Assembly: GCF_042186555.1 (NCBI RefSeq)
Contig: NC_133327.1
Span: 51,534,065 to 51,598,064 of the forward strand
Direction: 5' to 3'
Length of the DNA: 64,000 bases
Source: Aquarana catesbeiana
Lineage: Eukaryota; Chordata; Amphibia; Anura; Ranidae
Shown: piece after piece, positions 21,131-33,135 of the stretch
How the letters are laid out: each line of letters begins with the position of its first letter
Numbering within the stretch: position 1 is the first letter of the stretch
Notes under the pieces: model-generated
Seen by the model: the letters and a program-made list of their open reading frames with translations, nothing else
Databases searched by the model: none
What the model was told of the DNA's origin: nothing
Position numbers and translations under genes: made by a program

Positions 21131-21517
21131 AGGTTGTGGGGATGAGGTCCTTGTCCCCATCAACAAGGGGACAAAGTGCTTCCCCCACCTATCCTGGCGT
21201 GCCAGGTTGCATGCTCGGATAAGGGTCTGTTACAGATTTTGGGGGGACCCCCACGCCATTATTTTTTTTAATTTAGGTGCAGGGTTCCCCTTAAAATCCA
21301 TACCAGATTTGAAGGGCCTGATATGGATTTGGGGGAGGCACGACATTTTTTTACATTTTGGCACGCGGGACCCCAGCGCTGTTATTTTCTGTATTGAAGT
21401 GGTTAAGGGGGACCCCGTGCCAAAATTTGAAAAAATTGGCGTGAGGTCCCCCCAAAATCAATATCAGGCCCTTCAGGTCTGGTATGGATTTTAAAGGGAA
21501 CCCTGTGCCAAGATTAA
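21130..21517. mobile_element. Foldback-type repeat, left flank of the giant TTAA element
   Basis: The GGGGTCCCC/GGGGACCCC-rich sequence, with TTCCCCTTAAAATCCATACC and GGTATGGATTTTAAAGGGAA facing each other, belongs to the same family as 4080-4400, 33740-34060 and 53270-54480. Its right border AAGATTAA is the target site of the giant element. The continuation at 32272-32395 is inverted relative to this segment. Confidence 0.6.
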
Positions 21518-22697
21518 TCACTTCAGCCCCGGAGGATTTGGCTTCTCAATGACCAGAGCACTTTGTTACGATTTGGCACTGCGCTGCTTTAACTGGTAAT
21601 TGCGCGGTCATGCAATGCTGTACCCAAACAAAATTTGTGTCCTTTTTTCCCACAAATTGAGATTTCTTTTGATGGTATTTGATTGCCTCTGCGATTTTAA
21701 TTTTTTGCTATATGAACGGAAAAAGACTGAAAATTTTGAAAAAAAATGATATTTTCTACTTTTTGTTATAAAAAATATTCAATAAACTCAATTTTAGTAA
21801 TACATTTAGGCCAAAATGTATTCAGCCACATATCTTTGGTAAAAAAATGTCAATAAGCGTATATTTATTGATTTGTGCAAAAGTTATAGTGTCTACAAAC
21901 TAGGGTACATTTTCTTGAATTTACGCGGCTTTTAGTATATGACTGCCTAGCTCATTTCTTGGGGTGCTAAAATGGTAGGGCAGTACAACCCCCCCCCCCC
22001 AATAATGACCCCATTTTGGAAAGTAGACATGCCAGGAAAATTGCTGAGAGTCATGTTGAGCCCATTGAATATTTTATTTTTTTGTCACAAGTCATTGAAA
22101 AATGACAAAAAAAACCCAAAAACAATTACACAAAGATGTCACTAAATGATATATTCACTCGTGCCATGGTTATATGTGGAATTACACCCCAAAATAGATT
22201 CTGCTGCTTCTCCTGAGTATGGGGATACCTCATGTGTGAGACATTTTGGGAGCCTAGCTGCGTACAGGACCCCGAAAACCAAGCACCAAGCACTTCAGGA
22301 TTTCTAAGGGTGTAAATTTTTGATTTCACTCCTCACTACCTATCACAGTTTTGAAGGCCATAAAATGCCAAGATAGCACAACCCCCCCCCAAATTACCCC
22401 ATTTTGGAAAGTAGACACCCCAAGCTATTTGAGGAGAGGCATGTTGAGTCCATGGAATATTTTATATTTTGCCACAAGTTGCGGGAAAATGAGAAATTTA
22501 TATATATATATATATTTGCACAAAGTTGTCACTAAATGATCTATTGCTCAAACATGCCATGGGAATATGTGAAATTAAACCCCAAAATACATTCTGCTGC
22601 TTTTCCTGAGTACAGGGATACCACATGTGTGAGACATTTTGGGAGCCTAGCTATGTACAGGACCCAAAAATCCAATCACCGCCTTCAGGCTTTCTAG

Positions 22698-22973
22698 TGC
22701 CCCGTACACACTGTTGGATTTTCCGAAGGAAAATGTTCGATGGAAGCTCGTTGTCGGAAATTCCGACCGTGTCTAGACTCCATTGGACATTTTCCATCAG
22801 AATTTCTGTCACAAAAATTTGGCTTTGTGTTGTACGTCACCGCATTCTTGACGTTTGGAATTTCCGACAAGGTTTGTGTGACTGTGTGTATGCAAGACAA
22901 GTTTGAGCCAGCATGCGTCAGAAAAAATCCATGGATTTTGTTGTCGGAATGTCCGATCATGTGTACATGTGCA
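22698..22973. mobile_element. 276-bp Harbinger-type MITE
   Basis: The left end TGCCCCGTACACACTGTTGG and the right end ATGTGTACATGTGCA are imperfect inverted repeats, flanked by TAG (22695-22697, a decayed TAA) and TAA (22974-22976). Related modules without the insertion read CTTTCTAAGGGCG (near 598 and 14398), confirming the insertion point. Three-base TWA duplications are typical of PIF/Harbinger. It has the same family ends as 24835-25268. Confidence 0.7.
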
Positions 22974-24834
22974 TAAGGGCGTAAAATGGTGATTTGCCTT
23001 CCTTGCTACCTATCACACTTTCGGAGGCCATGAAATGACAAGATTGTACAAACCCCCCCCCCCCAAATGACCCCATTTTGGAAAGAAGACATTTCAAGCT
23101 ATTTGATGAGAGGCATGTTGAGTCCATGGAATATTTTATATTTAGCCACAAGTTTTGTGAAAATTACAATTTTTTTTTTTTTTTTTTTACACAAAGTTGT
23201 CATTAAATTATATATTGTTCAAACATGGCATGGTTATATGTGGAATTACACCCCAAAATATATTCTGCTGCTTGTCTTGAGTATGGGGATACCACATGTG
23301 TGGGACTTTTTGGCAGTCCAACTGCGTACAGGACCCCGAAAACCAATCACACATCACCCACTTTTCTAACCACTTGAAAACAAAGCCCTTTCTGACACTT
23401 TTTGTTTACATGAAAAAATATTATTTTTTTGCAGGAAAATTACTTTGAACCCTGACATGTTATATATTTTTTTAAAGCAAAGGCCCTACAGATAAAAATG
23501 GTGGGTGTGGCAATTTTTTTTCACACAGTATTTGCACAGAAATTTTTCAAACGTAATTTTTTTGGAAAAAACACATTTTTTTTTAAACACACCATATTGC
23601 CCAAATGTTTGATGAAATAAAAAAGATGATCTTATGCCGAGTGCATGGATACCAAACACGGCATGCTTTAAAATTGCGCACAAACTTGCAGCGGCGACAA
23701 ACTACATACATTTTTATAAGCTTTTAAAAGCCTTTACAGGTTACCAATTTAGATTTACAGAGGAGGTCTACAGCTAAAATTACTTCCCTCAATCTGACCT
23801 TATTGGTGATACCTCACATGCATGGTGAAATTGCTGTTTACATATGACACCAGACTGACACTTGCGTTCGCCTTTGCGCGTGAGCACGGGGGGGGGAACA
23901 AGGGTGCTTTTTTTATTATTATTTATTTTGCTTTTTTATTTTATCTTTAAACTGTTCCTTTTTTTATCATTTTTATTGTTATCTTAGGGAATGTAAATAT
24001 CCCCTATGATAGCAATAGGTAGTGACAGGTACTCTTTTTAAAAAAAATTGGGGTCTGTTAGACCCTAGACCGCTCCTCTGCCCTCAAACTATCTGACCAC
24101 ACCAAGATTGGTGTGATAAAATGCTTTGCCAATTTCCCAGTGGCGCTGTTTATATACGGCAAACCTAAGTCATGAAATGCTCATAGCTTCCAGTTTCTTA
24201 GGCCATAGAGATGATTGGAGCTGTTCTCATTTCTGATCAGCTCTATGGTCAGCTGGCGGAATCACAGGCTGCATTCTCGGGTTCCCTGTTGGAACAGGAG
24301 AGCCCGAGAAAACCATGGAAGATGGTGGGGGGGATGTTCCCTCCCACTGCTTGTAAAAGCAGTCTAGAGGCTAATTAGCCCCTAGGATTGCTTTTACATG
24401 AAAGCCCACCACTGGCTGAAAATATTGATACGAAGATGATACCTAAACCTGCAGGCATCATTCAGGTATAACCACTCAAAGTCCAGCAACATACCAGTAA
24501 GTTGCTGGTCCTTGTTCAGCATACATTGTAATGCTCTTTTTTTCATGCAGCCTGTGGGCTGAACGAAAAAAAGAGATTGATCGGTGGGTATGCCCACAAT
24601 TAGAATACCACCCTTCATCCACCCACTTCTAATGGTGGGCATACATGCACCATTTTTTTTTAAACTGTGGTGGTGAAATCACCTCCTACAGTGCTGGAGT
24701 CGCTGATTTATGTATCGTGGGAGCAAACACTGTTTCTGTCAAGATAAATACATCAGTGCTGCAGCTGAATGGCGTACCTGCTAAGCAAATGATGGTTAAC
24801 AATAAAACAAAGTAACATTACAGGTTAACAGTAA

Positions 24835-25268
24835 TGCCCCGTACACACGGTCGGACTTTGTTCGGACATTCCGACAACAAAATCCTAGGATTTTTTCCGA
24901 CGGATGTTGGCTCAAACTTGTCTTGCATACACATGGTCACACAAAGTTGTCGGAAAATCCGATCGTTCTGAACGCAGTGACATAAAACACGTACATCGGG
25001 ACTATAAATGGTGCAGTGGCCAATAGCTTTCATCTCTTTATTTATTCTGAGCATGCGTGGCACTTTGTGTGTCGGATTTGTGTACACATGATCGGAATTT
25101 CCGACAATGGATTTTGTTGTCGAAAAATTTTATCTCCTGCTCTCCAACTTTGTGTGTCGGAAAATCCGATGGAAAATGTCCGATGGAGCCCACACACGGT
25201 CGGAATTTCCGACAACACGCTCTGATCGGACATTTTCCATCGGAAAATCCGACCGTGTGTACGGGGCA
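24835..25268. mobile_element. 434-bp Harbinger-type MITE with natural empty site
   Basis: The ends TGCCCCGTACACACGGTCGG and CCGACCGTGTGTACGGGGCA are perfect inverted repeats, with TAA duplicated at 24832-24834 and 25269-25271. The opposite arm of the foldback lacks the insertion and has a single TTA (30161-30163) at the matching place. The interior has many internal inverted GTCGGA/TCCGAC motifs and can fold along its length. No coding capacity was seen. Confidence 0.85.
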
Positions 25269-25747
25269 TAAGACATACCATACCTGCAAAGCAAATACAA
25301 TAAAACATAGTAAAAATAAAACATTTTTAACGCAATCTGTGCCTAAAAAATATATGCCGAAGCATGGGGGCAATCCATCCCTAATGTTAAGGGCAAATCG
25401 CCCCTCCACCCCTGCCCCCATGTATCGGCATATATGATCTTTTTTTTTAACTCTGATGGTGAAATCACCTTCTACAGCACTGGAGTCGCTGATTTTGTGG
25501 GAGCAAACGCTATTGCTGTAAAGATAAATAAATCAGTGCTGCAGCTGAATGGCGTACCTGAAAACAAAAAATGGTTAACAATAAAACACAGTAAACAGTA
25601 AAATATAAAAGAATTACATACCTGAAAAGCAAACATGAAAAAACATAGTAACAATAAAACATTGCATTGTAGAATACAGAAAAAGAGCAGAACAATAGAG
25701 AGAGAATAGAGAGAGAGAGAACAATAAAACAACAACAATTTTTTGTA

Positions 25748-25749
<2 letters not shown>

Positions 25750-25807
<58 letters not shown>
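25750..25807. repeat. (TA)n microsatellite
   Basis: An uninterrupted run of TA pairs is followed by T tracts and then the assembly gap. The matching place in the other arm (29565-29693) is also TA-rich. Confidence 0.95.
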
Positions 25808-25824
<17 letters not shown>

Positions 25825-25843
25825 TTTTTACTTTTTTTTTTTT

Positions 25844-26343
25844 NNNNNNNNNNNNNNNNNNNNNNNNNNNNNNNNNNNNNNNNNNNNNNNNNNNNNNNNN
25901 NNNNNNNNNNNNNNNNNNNNNNNNNNNNNNNNNNNNNNNNNNNNNNNNNNNNNNNNNNNNNNNNNNNNNNNNNNNNNNNNNNNNNNNNNNNNNNNNNNNN
26001 NNNNNNNNNNNNNNNNNNNNNNNNNNNNNNNNNNNNNNNNNNNNNNNNNNNNNNNNNNNNNNNNNNNNNNNNNNNNNNNNNNNNNNNNNNNNNNNNNNNN
26101 NNNNNNNNNNNNNNNNNNNNNNNNNNNNNNNNNNNNNNNNNNNNNNNNNNNNNNNNNNNNNNNNNNNNNNNNNNNNNNNNNNNNNNNNNNNNNNNNNNNN
26201 NNNNNNNNNNNNNNNNNNNNNNNNNNNNNNNNNNNNNNNNNNNNNNNNNNNNNNNNNNNNNNNNNNNNNNNNNNNNNNNNNNNNNNNNNNNNNNNNNNNN
26301 NNNNNNNNNNNNNNNNNNNNNNNNNNNNNNNNNNNNNNNNNNN
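25844..26343. other. Assembly gap (500 N)
   Basis: Exactly 500 unknown bases, a round number that suggests a placeholder size. It lies between a poly-T/(TA)n tract and the 3' end of a piggyBac remnant. By analogy with 41750-41890 and 29440-29590, the missing sequence is probably short AT-rich element sequence. Confidence 0.98.
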
Positions 26344-26365
26344 CTATTCTGTGCAGTGCTGTACC

Positions 26366-28303
26366 CTACGCTAATACTAATGTGTGGTAGCATTCAAAAC
26401 ATTCACCAATGCAAAGACCAGGATGGTCAGGACAGGAGGGACAATAATAGCGGGTGTCACGCCTATATTCGTGCTTTCTACAGACACAACATTTTCTTTG
26501 GAGGGCTCGTTTGGTAAGGGTACCAGGGAGGACATACAGAAAATGCCTCTCATGCAGCCGGCTTACTGCATTTGGATTGGGAAGTTGGGCCACAGCACCA
26601 TCTGGAAACAGAAGGACTGTGATGATCTCTTCCTGGAATTTAAGGAAGGATCCAGTTCATCCTGAAGCTTTGTATAGCACATAAGCATTTAGCAGAGCCA
26701 ATTGAAATAAGTATACAGACACGTTTTTGTACCAGCGTCTGGCCTTACGGGCAACTAGGTACGGCGTCAACAACTGGTCGTTGAGGTGCACCCTTCCTTT
26801 CATATTAAGGTTATATTCGTAGACACAGAGGGGTTTCTCCACAACACAACAGGGAGGACAGAACAAAAACATTCCATTTATCTCTCCACTTCACAGCGAG
26901 CAAATTATTACACCTCAAGCAGGCCCTCGCCCCCAGCCTAGGACAGGAATCTACAAGCCAGTGGGGTAAGCCCCAGCGATTAGATCGCACAGTGCCACAT
27001 GCGCCAATTCCATGATCAAACAAGTGACTAAAAAGTGGCACGCTGGTGTAATAATTGTCCACATACAAGTGGTACCCATTTCCGAATAAGGGTGACACCA
27101 ATTCCCACACACTCTTACCAGCGCTCCCTATGTAGTCTGGGCAGTTCTCCAGCTCTACATGACTATCTCTTCCCTTGTAAACCATAAAACTATATGTATA
27201 GCCTGTGGCCCTGTCAAAGAGCTTATACATCTTGACCCCATATCTGGCACACTTGCTGGGAAGATACTGTTTGAAAGACAAGTGGCCAGAAAACTTAATC
27301 AGGGACTCAATCAATGCAGACAACTTGATCGGGAGTAAACAAGGCTGCAAACTGTTGGTTGAAGTGGTTTACGAGGGGTCTAATTTTGTGGAGCCGATCA
27401 TATCCAGGGTCACCCCGAGGACGACAGAGTTCATGATCACTGAAGTACATGAACCGCAAGATCTACTCGTATCCTGCCCTGGCCATGGAGGCAGAGAACA
27501 CGAGCATATGGTGAAAGGGGTCAGTGGACCAATATGACTGCAACTCACTCTTTTTAGTTATGCCCATGAGGAGGGATAGGCCCAGAAAGGTCTTAAATTC
27601 GGAAACCGTAATAGGTTTCCATTCTCTGGCAAGGGTCAAATGGGGATTAGCGGCGATTAATTGACCAGCATACAATTTGCTTTGGTCCACAATAGATCTA
27701 TAGAGATCTTCCGTGAAAAAACAGCGAATAAAAATCAAGTGACGTAGAATCAACTGCTTTCACCTGAATTCTGGGTTGGCCAGTGAATGGGGGAAGTACG
27801 GGTGCTGCAGAAGTGGTGGGCTCCCAATTAGGATTAGCAAATGCATCAGGAAGGGCACTATGGGCTCGACGGGCCTGTCTTTGTCTTCTTGGTGGCTGCG
27901 GGACACTAGTTGTGCTTGCCACCTCACCAGCTTGAACTGCACTTATGGGACTCGCCACATCACCACGTGATACTGCAGTGCTGGTTTGACTACAACCAGG
28001 ATGTACTAGGCCGCTGGTGCTTGCCAGTTCACCAGAAGGATGAGCGGCACTAGTACTGGCTCTCTGCTCCATATGAGAGCCCTGCAGGTGTTGCACCTTA
28101 ACAACAGCAGAAGAACTGGGTCAGGTAAGCCTGACCTTGACAGGGATCACAACTATGTCGTCAGAGCTATATGTCAGGGTGCCACTTCTGTCCACAGGAT
28201 CGTATTCTGAGCCTGAATCTGACAGATGGGTGACTTCCTCTTCACTATCTGTCATGCTCAGAAACATGTAGGCCTCTTCACTAGTGTACCTTCCATTTGA
28301 CAT
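26366..28303 (-). pseudogene. piggyBac-family transposase, nearly full length, inactivated
   Basis: This runs from ATG at 28303 (MSNGRYTSEEAYMFLSM, then an acidic SDSEEE-type N-terminus) through a Pro/Ser-rich linker (28096-27780) and the DDE_Tnp_1_7 core (PHLTLAREWKPIT, FLGLSLLMGI, about 27560-27660; IDES-type site at about 27306-27325; YLYVDNYY-type site HLYVDNYYTS, about 27040-27070) to the third site at about 26772-26795 and the C-terminal Cys-rich finger (26390-26480), about 640 codons in all. Frameshifts occur (an extra T in the IDES codon region; others near 27470 and 26870-26890). The third catalytic Asp is replaced: GRVHLND here, against GGVDLSD in the copy at 28542-29433. In active enzymes this protein cuts and pastes the element at TTAA. 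This copy cannot. Confidence 0.85.
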
Positions 28304-28369
28304 TTTGGTCTCTAAATTTACTGGTGAACTAGTGAGACTCACAGGAAGAAAAGCTCCTGACTGTCAGTG

Positions 28370-28541
28370 ACTGATTCAAACGCTACCAAAAAACGCTAGC
28401 GTTCGCAGGGATAAGCCCTGACTGCAAACGCTGCAGTTACGTGCATTGTGTTTTTGTAAGTGACAGTGATCGACTGATACTGCGCTTGGGTGGGCTGGGC
28501 TGGGCAGAGGGGCTAAACACAGGTGCTAGCAGGTATCTGGG
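28370..28541 (+). repeat. Half unit of the 360-bp repeat, probably the element's 5' flank
   Basis: The sequence from AAACGCTACCAAAAAACGCT to GCAGGTATCTGG matches the first half of the units at 17090-17270 and 42360-42530, here as a single copy next to the start codon of the full-length transposase. This suggests the tandem arrays grew from the 5' flank of the parental element. Confidence 0.7.
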
Positions 28542-29433
28542 GTCAAGATGTATAAGCTCTGTGACAGGGCCACAGGCTATACCTATAGTTTTATGTTCTA
28601 CGAGGGAAGAGATAGTCACGAAGAGTCGGAGAACTGCCCAGACTACATAGGGAGTGCTGGTAAGAGTGTGTGAGACTTGGTGTCACCCTTATTTGGAAAT
28701 GGGTACCACTTGTATGTGGACAATTATTACGCACCACTTTTTAGTCACTTGTTTGATCATGGAATTGGTGTATGTGGCACCGTGCAATCTAATCGCTGGG
28801 GCTTACCCCAGCGGCTTGTAGATTCCCGTCTTAGTCTGGGGGAGAGAGCCTGCTTGAGGTGTAATAATTTGCTCGCTGTGAAGTGAAGGGATAATCTAAA
28901 TGTTTTCGTTCTGTCCTCCCTTCACGCAGACACGACGGTCCAAATTCCTACGGCAACTGGTGTTGTGGAGAAACCCCTCTGTGTCCACGAATATAACCTT
29001 AATATGGGAGGGGTGGACCTCAGCGACCAGTTGTTGGCACTGTACCTAGTTGCCCATAAGGCCAGACGCTGGTACAAAAAAGTGTCTGTATACTTATTTC
29101 AATTGGTTCTGCTAAATGATTATGTACTATACAAAGCTTCAGGATGAACTGGATCCTTCCTTAAATTCCAGGAAGAGATCATCACAGCCCTTCTGTTTCC
29201 AGATGGTGCTGTGGCCCAACTTTCCAATCCAAATGCAGGCTGCATGAGAGGCATTTTCCGTATATGTCCTCCCTGGTACCCCTACCCAACAAGCCCCCCA
29301 AAGAAAATGTTGTGTCTGAAGAAAGCGCCGATATAGGCGTGACACCTGCCATTATTGTCCCTCCTGTCCTGACCATCCTGGTCTTTACATTGGTGAATGT
29401 TTTGAATGCTACCACACACTAGTGGAGTATTAG
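28542..29433 (+). pseudogene. piggyBac-family transposase, C-terminal half
   Basis: The sequence starts abruptly within the core (VKMYKLCDRATGYTYSFM) and continues through GNGYHLYVDNYY, NRWGLPQRL, EYNLNMGGVDLSDQ (about 28987-29034, third catalytic Asp intact) and ARRWYKKVSVYLFQL to the zinc-finger region, ending with TAG at 29431-29433. Stops at about 28672 and 28883 and a frame change in the zinc-finger part inactivate it. The N-terminal half including the first catalytic Asp is missing. It lies head-on to the full-length remnant at 26366-28303, forming the right arm of the foldback. Confidence 0.85.
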
Positions 29434-29564
29434 CATAGGGTACAGCACTGCACAGACTAGGACACACTTTTGCAGGGTCTCCAAGGATGCCATCGCGTTT
29501 TGCGAGACCTGAACCTGGAACCGAACTGTTACAACCACTACAATCGTTACAGTTCCAAATAAAA

Positions 29565-29623
29565 GTGTAAAATATATATACATATATAAATATATATATA
29601 AATATATATATAAATATATATAA

Positions 29624-29693
<70 letters not shown>
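29565..29693. repeat. (TA)n-rich microsatellite
   Basis: TATATA runs with periodic AAA interruptions (29570-29635), then a pure (TA)n run to 29693. It mirrors the tract at 25750-25807 in the other arm. Confidence 0.95.
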
Positions 29694-29699
<6 letters not shown>

Positions 29700-32271
29700 A
29701 AAAAAACAAAAATAGTATCTCTCTATTCTCTCTCTATTGTTCTGCTCTTTTTTACTGTAGTCTACAATGCAATGTTTAATTGTTACTATGTTTTATCATG
29801 TTTGCTTTTCAGGTATTTAATTCTTTTATTCTTTACTGTTTACTGTGTTTTATTGTTAACCATTTTTTTGTTTTCAGGTACACCATTCAGCTGCAGCACT
29901 GATTCATTTATCTTGAGAGCAACAGCGTTTGCTCCCATGATATGTAAATCAGCTCTGTAGCAGGTGATTTCACCATCACAGTTTAAAAAAAGAGCATATA
30001 TGCCGAAGCATGGGGGCAGGGGTGGAGGGGCGATTTGCCCCTATCATTAGGGGCGGATTGCCCCCATGCTTCGGCATATATTTTTTAGGCACAGATTGCG
30101 TTAAAAAATGTTTTATTTTTACTATGTTTTATTGTATTTGCTGTGCAGGTATAGTATGTCTTACTGTTAACCTATAATGTTACTTTGTTTTATTGGTAAC
30201 CATCATTTGCTTAGCAGGTACGCCATTCAGCGGCAGCACCGATTTATATATCTTGACAGCAACAGTGTTTACTCCCACGATATGTAAATCAGGGACTTCA
30301 GCGCTGTAGGAGGTGATTTCACCACCACAGTTAAAAAAAATGGTGCATGTATGCCCATCATTAGAAGTGGGTGGACGAAGGGAGGTATTCCAATGGTGGG
30401 CATTACCACGGATCAATCTCTTTTTTTCGTTCAGCCCACAGGCTGTATGAAAAATAGAACATTACAATGTATGCCCAACAAGGACCAGCAACGTACTGGT
30501 ATGTTGTTGGACTTTGAGTGGTTATACCAGAATGATGCCTGCAGGTTTAGGTATCATCTTGGTATCATTCTTTTCAGCCAGCAGTTGGCTTTCAAGTAAA
30601 AGCAATCCTAGTGGCTAATTAGCCTCTAGACTTCTTTTATAAGCAGTGGGAGGGAATGCCCCCCCTCCACCGTCTTCCATGGTTTTCTCAGGCTCTCTTG
30701 TCCCAACAGGGAACCCAAGAATGCAGCCGGTGGTTCCGCCAGCTGACCATAGAGCTGATAAAAGACCAGAATGGCTCTAATCATCTCTATGGCCTAAGAA
30801 ACCGGAAGCTACGAGCATTTCATGACTTAGGTTTCGCCGGATATAAACAGCGTCATTGGGAAATTGACCCCAATTTTTTCAAAAAAGAGTAAAAAAAAAA
30901 AAAAATGAAAGGAAAAGTTTAAAAATAAAATAAAAAAGCAAAATAAATAATAAAAAAAAGCACCCCTGTCTCCCCGTGCTCACACACAAAGGCGAACGCA
31001 AGCTTTGGTCTGGTGTCATATGTAAACAGCAATTGCACCATGCATGTGAGGTATCACCGCATGGTATCACCAATTATTTATTTATTTTTTTTTTTACATA
31101 AAGTTGTCACTAAATGGTATAATGTTAAAACATGGCATAGTTATATGTGGAATTACACCCCAAAATACATTCTGCTGCTTCTCCTGTGTACGGGGATACC
31201 ACATGTGTGAGACTTTTTGTGAGCTTACTAGCCGCGTACAGGACCCCAAAAACCAAGCACCACCTTCAGGCTTTCTAAAGGCGTAAAATTGTGATTTTAC
31301 TTCTCACTACCTATCACAGTTACGGAGGCCCTGAAATGTCCAGATAGCACAACCCCCCCCCCAAATGACCCCATTTTGGAAAGAAGACATTTCAATCCAT
31401 TTGCTGAGAGGCATGTTGAGTCCATGGAATATTTTATATTTTGCCACAAGTTGGGGGGGTTTGAGCTATCTTGGCATTTTATGGCCTTCAAAACTGTGAT
31501 AGGTAGTGAGGAGTGAAATCAAAAATTTTGGATTTCTGGGTCCTGTACGCGGCTAGGCTCCCAAAAAGTCAAGGTATCCCCACACAAGGTATCCCCATAC
31601 TCAGGAGAAGCAGCAGTATGTATTTTGGGGTGTAATTCCACATAGAACCATGGCACGAGTGAGCAATATATCATTTAGTGACAACTTTGTGTAATTGTTT
31701 TTTCTTGTCACTTTTCAGTCACTTGTGACAAAAAAATAAAATATTCAATAGGTTCAACATGCCTCTCAGCAATTTCCTTGGCGTGTCTACTTTCCAAAAT
31801 GGGGTCATTTGGAGGGGGGTTGTACTTCCCTGCCATTTTAGCACCTCAAGAAATTAGATAGGCAGTCATATACTAAAAGCTGCATAAATTCCAGAAAATG
31901 TACCTTAGTGTGAAGTTGATATAATTTTTGTGCAAGCCAATAAATATACGCTTATTGACATTTTTTGGCCTAAATGTATGACTAAAATTGAGTTTATTGA
32001 ATTTTTTTTTTATAACAAAAAGTAGAAAATATCATTTTTTTTCAAAATTTTTGGTCTTTTTCTATTTATATCTCAAAAATAAAAATTGCAGAGGCAATCA
32101 AATACCATCAAAAGAAAGCTCTGTTTGTAGGAAAAAAAGGGCACATATTTCGTTTGGGTACAGCATTGCATGACCGCGCAATTACCAGTTAACACAGCAC
32201 AGTGCCAAATTTTAAAAAGAAAAGTGCTCTGGTCATTGAGCAGAAAAATCCTCCAGGGCTGAAGTGGTTAA

Positions 32272-32395
32272 TTTTGGCATGGGGTTCCCCTTAAAATCCA
32301 TAACAGACCTGAAGGGCCTGATATTGATTTTGGGGGGACCCCCACGCCATTTTTTTCTTTTATTTTGCCGCGGGGTTCCCCTTAACCACTTCAAT
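32272..32395. mobile_element. Foldback-type repeat, right flank of the giant TTAA element
   Basis: TTTTGGCATGGGGTTCCCCT and the following AAAATCCATAACAGACCTGA are the reverse complement of 21460-21512. The segment ends at another TTAACCACTTCAA (32386), itself inverted relative to TTGAAGTGGTTAA at 21394-21406, so the inverted structure extends beyond the giant element. Confidence 0.6.
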
Positions 32396-32448
32396 ACACA
32401 ATTTAATATAGTGCACTGACTGAATATAGAGTCTACTCTAAATGCAGA

Positions 32449-32501
<53 letters not shown>

Positions 32502-33135
32502 GTATTTATCGGCGTATAACACGCACTTTTTTCCCCTTAAAATCAGGGGGAAATCGCGGGTGCGTATTATACGCCGATCCCCGCCGATCACTCCTGCTTT
32601 TTGTGAGCGGAGCGAGCCGGCCGCCGATATACATAGATAGCCTAGTGTACTCGGCTAGGCTCGGCTAGCTCCACTCACAGTCACGCCCAGTCCTGCCCTA
32701 TGATGGACATAACACAGGGACTGGGCGTGACTGTGAGCGGAGCTAGCTGAACCTAGCCGAGTATACCAGTCACTCATGTGGCACCGCTGCTGAGATACAC
32801 AGAGCCGGTCTCGTCTCTTCTCGGCTACGCTCATAGTCCTGCCCAGTCCTGCCCTGTGATGGACATAACACAGGTCCAGTGGCGGGACTGGGCGGGACTA
32901 CGAGCGGAGCTGAGAAGAGACGAGACCGGCTCTGTGTATCTCGGCAGCGGCGCCATATTTAAACCTGAAAATGATCTGACAAGGCTCCAAATGACAATAA
33001 TAAGGATGCAAATGACACAAATAAGGGTGCAAATGATCTGACAAGGCTGCAAATGACACTGACAAGGATGCAAATGACACTGATAAGGACGCAAATTACA
33101 CTGATAAGGCTGCAAATGATCTGACAAGGCTGCAG
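32396..33135. repeat. Hairpin-rich repeat with (TA)n and an 18-bp minisatellite
   Basis: After (TA)n at 32451-32498 comes CCGTATTTATCGGCGTATAA, which pairs with TTATACGCCGAT at 32567-32578. Two larger hairpins follow: 32655-32760 (GACTGGGCGTGACTGTGAGC against its complement) and 32790-32950 (AGAGCCGGTCTCGTCTCTTC against its complement). Positions 32965-33135 are about nine units of roughly 18 bp such as TGCAAATGACACTGATAAGG. No coding sequence is recognised. Confidence 0.6.

Larger units (their letters stand above)
21518..32267. mobile_element. Giant (~10.7 kb) foldback piggyBac-derived element, copy 3
   Basis: TTAA lies at both borders (21514-21517, 32268-32271), and the ends TCACTTCAGCCCCGGAGGAT and its counterpart ATCCTCCAGGGCTGAAGTGG are inverted repeats that continue inward (TGACCAGAGCAC against GTGCTCTGGTCA). 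The two arms are reverse complements over long stretches: 21518-22690 against 31455-32267, 22980-23400 against 31080-31440, 23800-24840 against 30170-31070, and 25270-25840 against 29580-30150. The left arm carries a full-length transposase remnant on the minus strand and the right arm a 5'-truncated one on the plus strand; they meet near 28350-28541. A 500-N gap lies inside. It probably arose from two copies in inverted order. Confidence 0.75.

Noticed and set aside
25614..26517. Reading frames of 215-259 codons across 25844-26343
   Set aside because: They consist mostly of unknown residues from the N gap.
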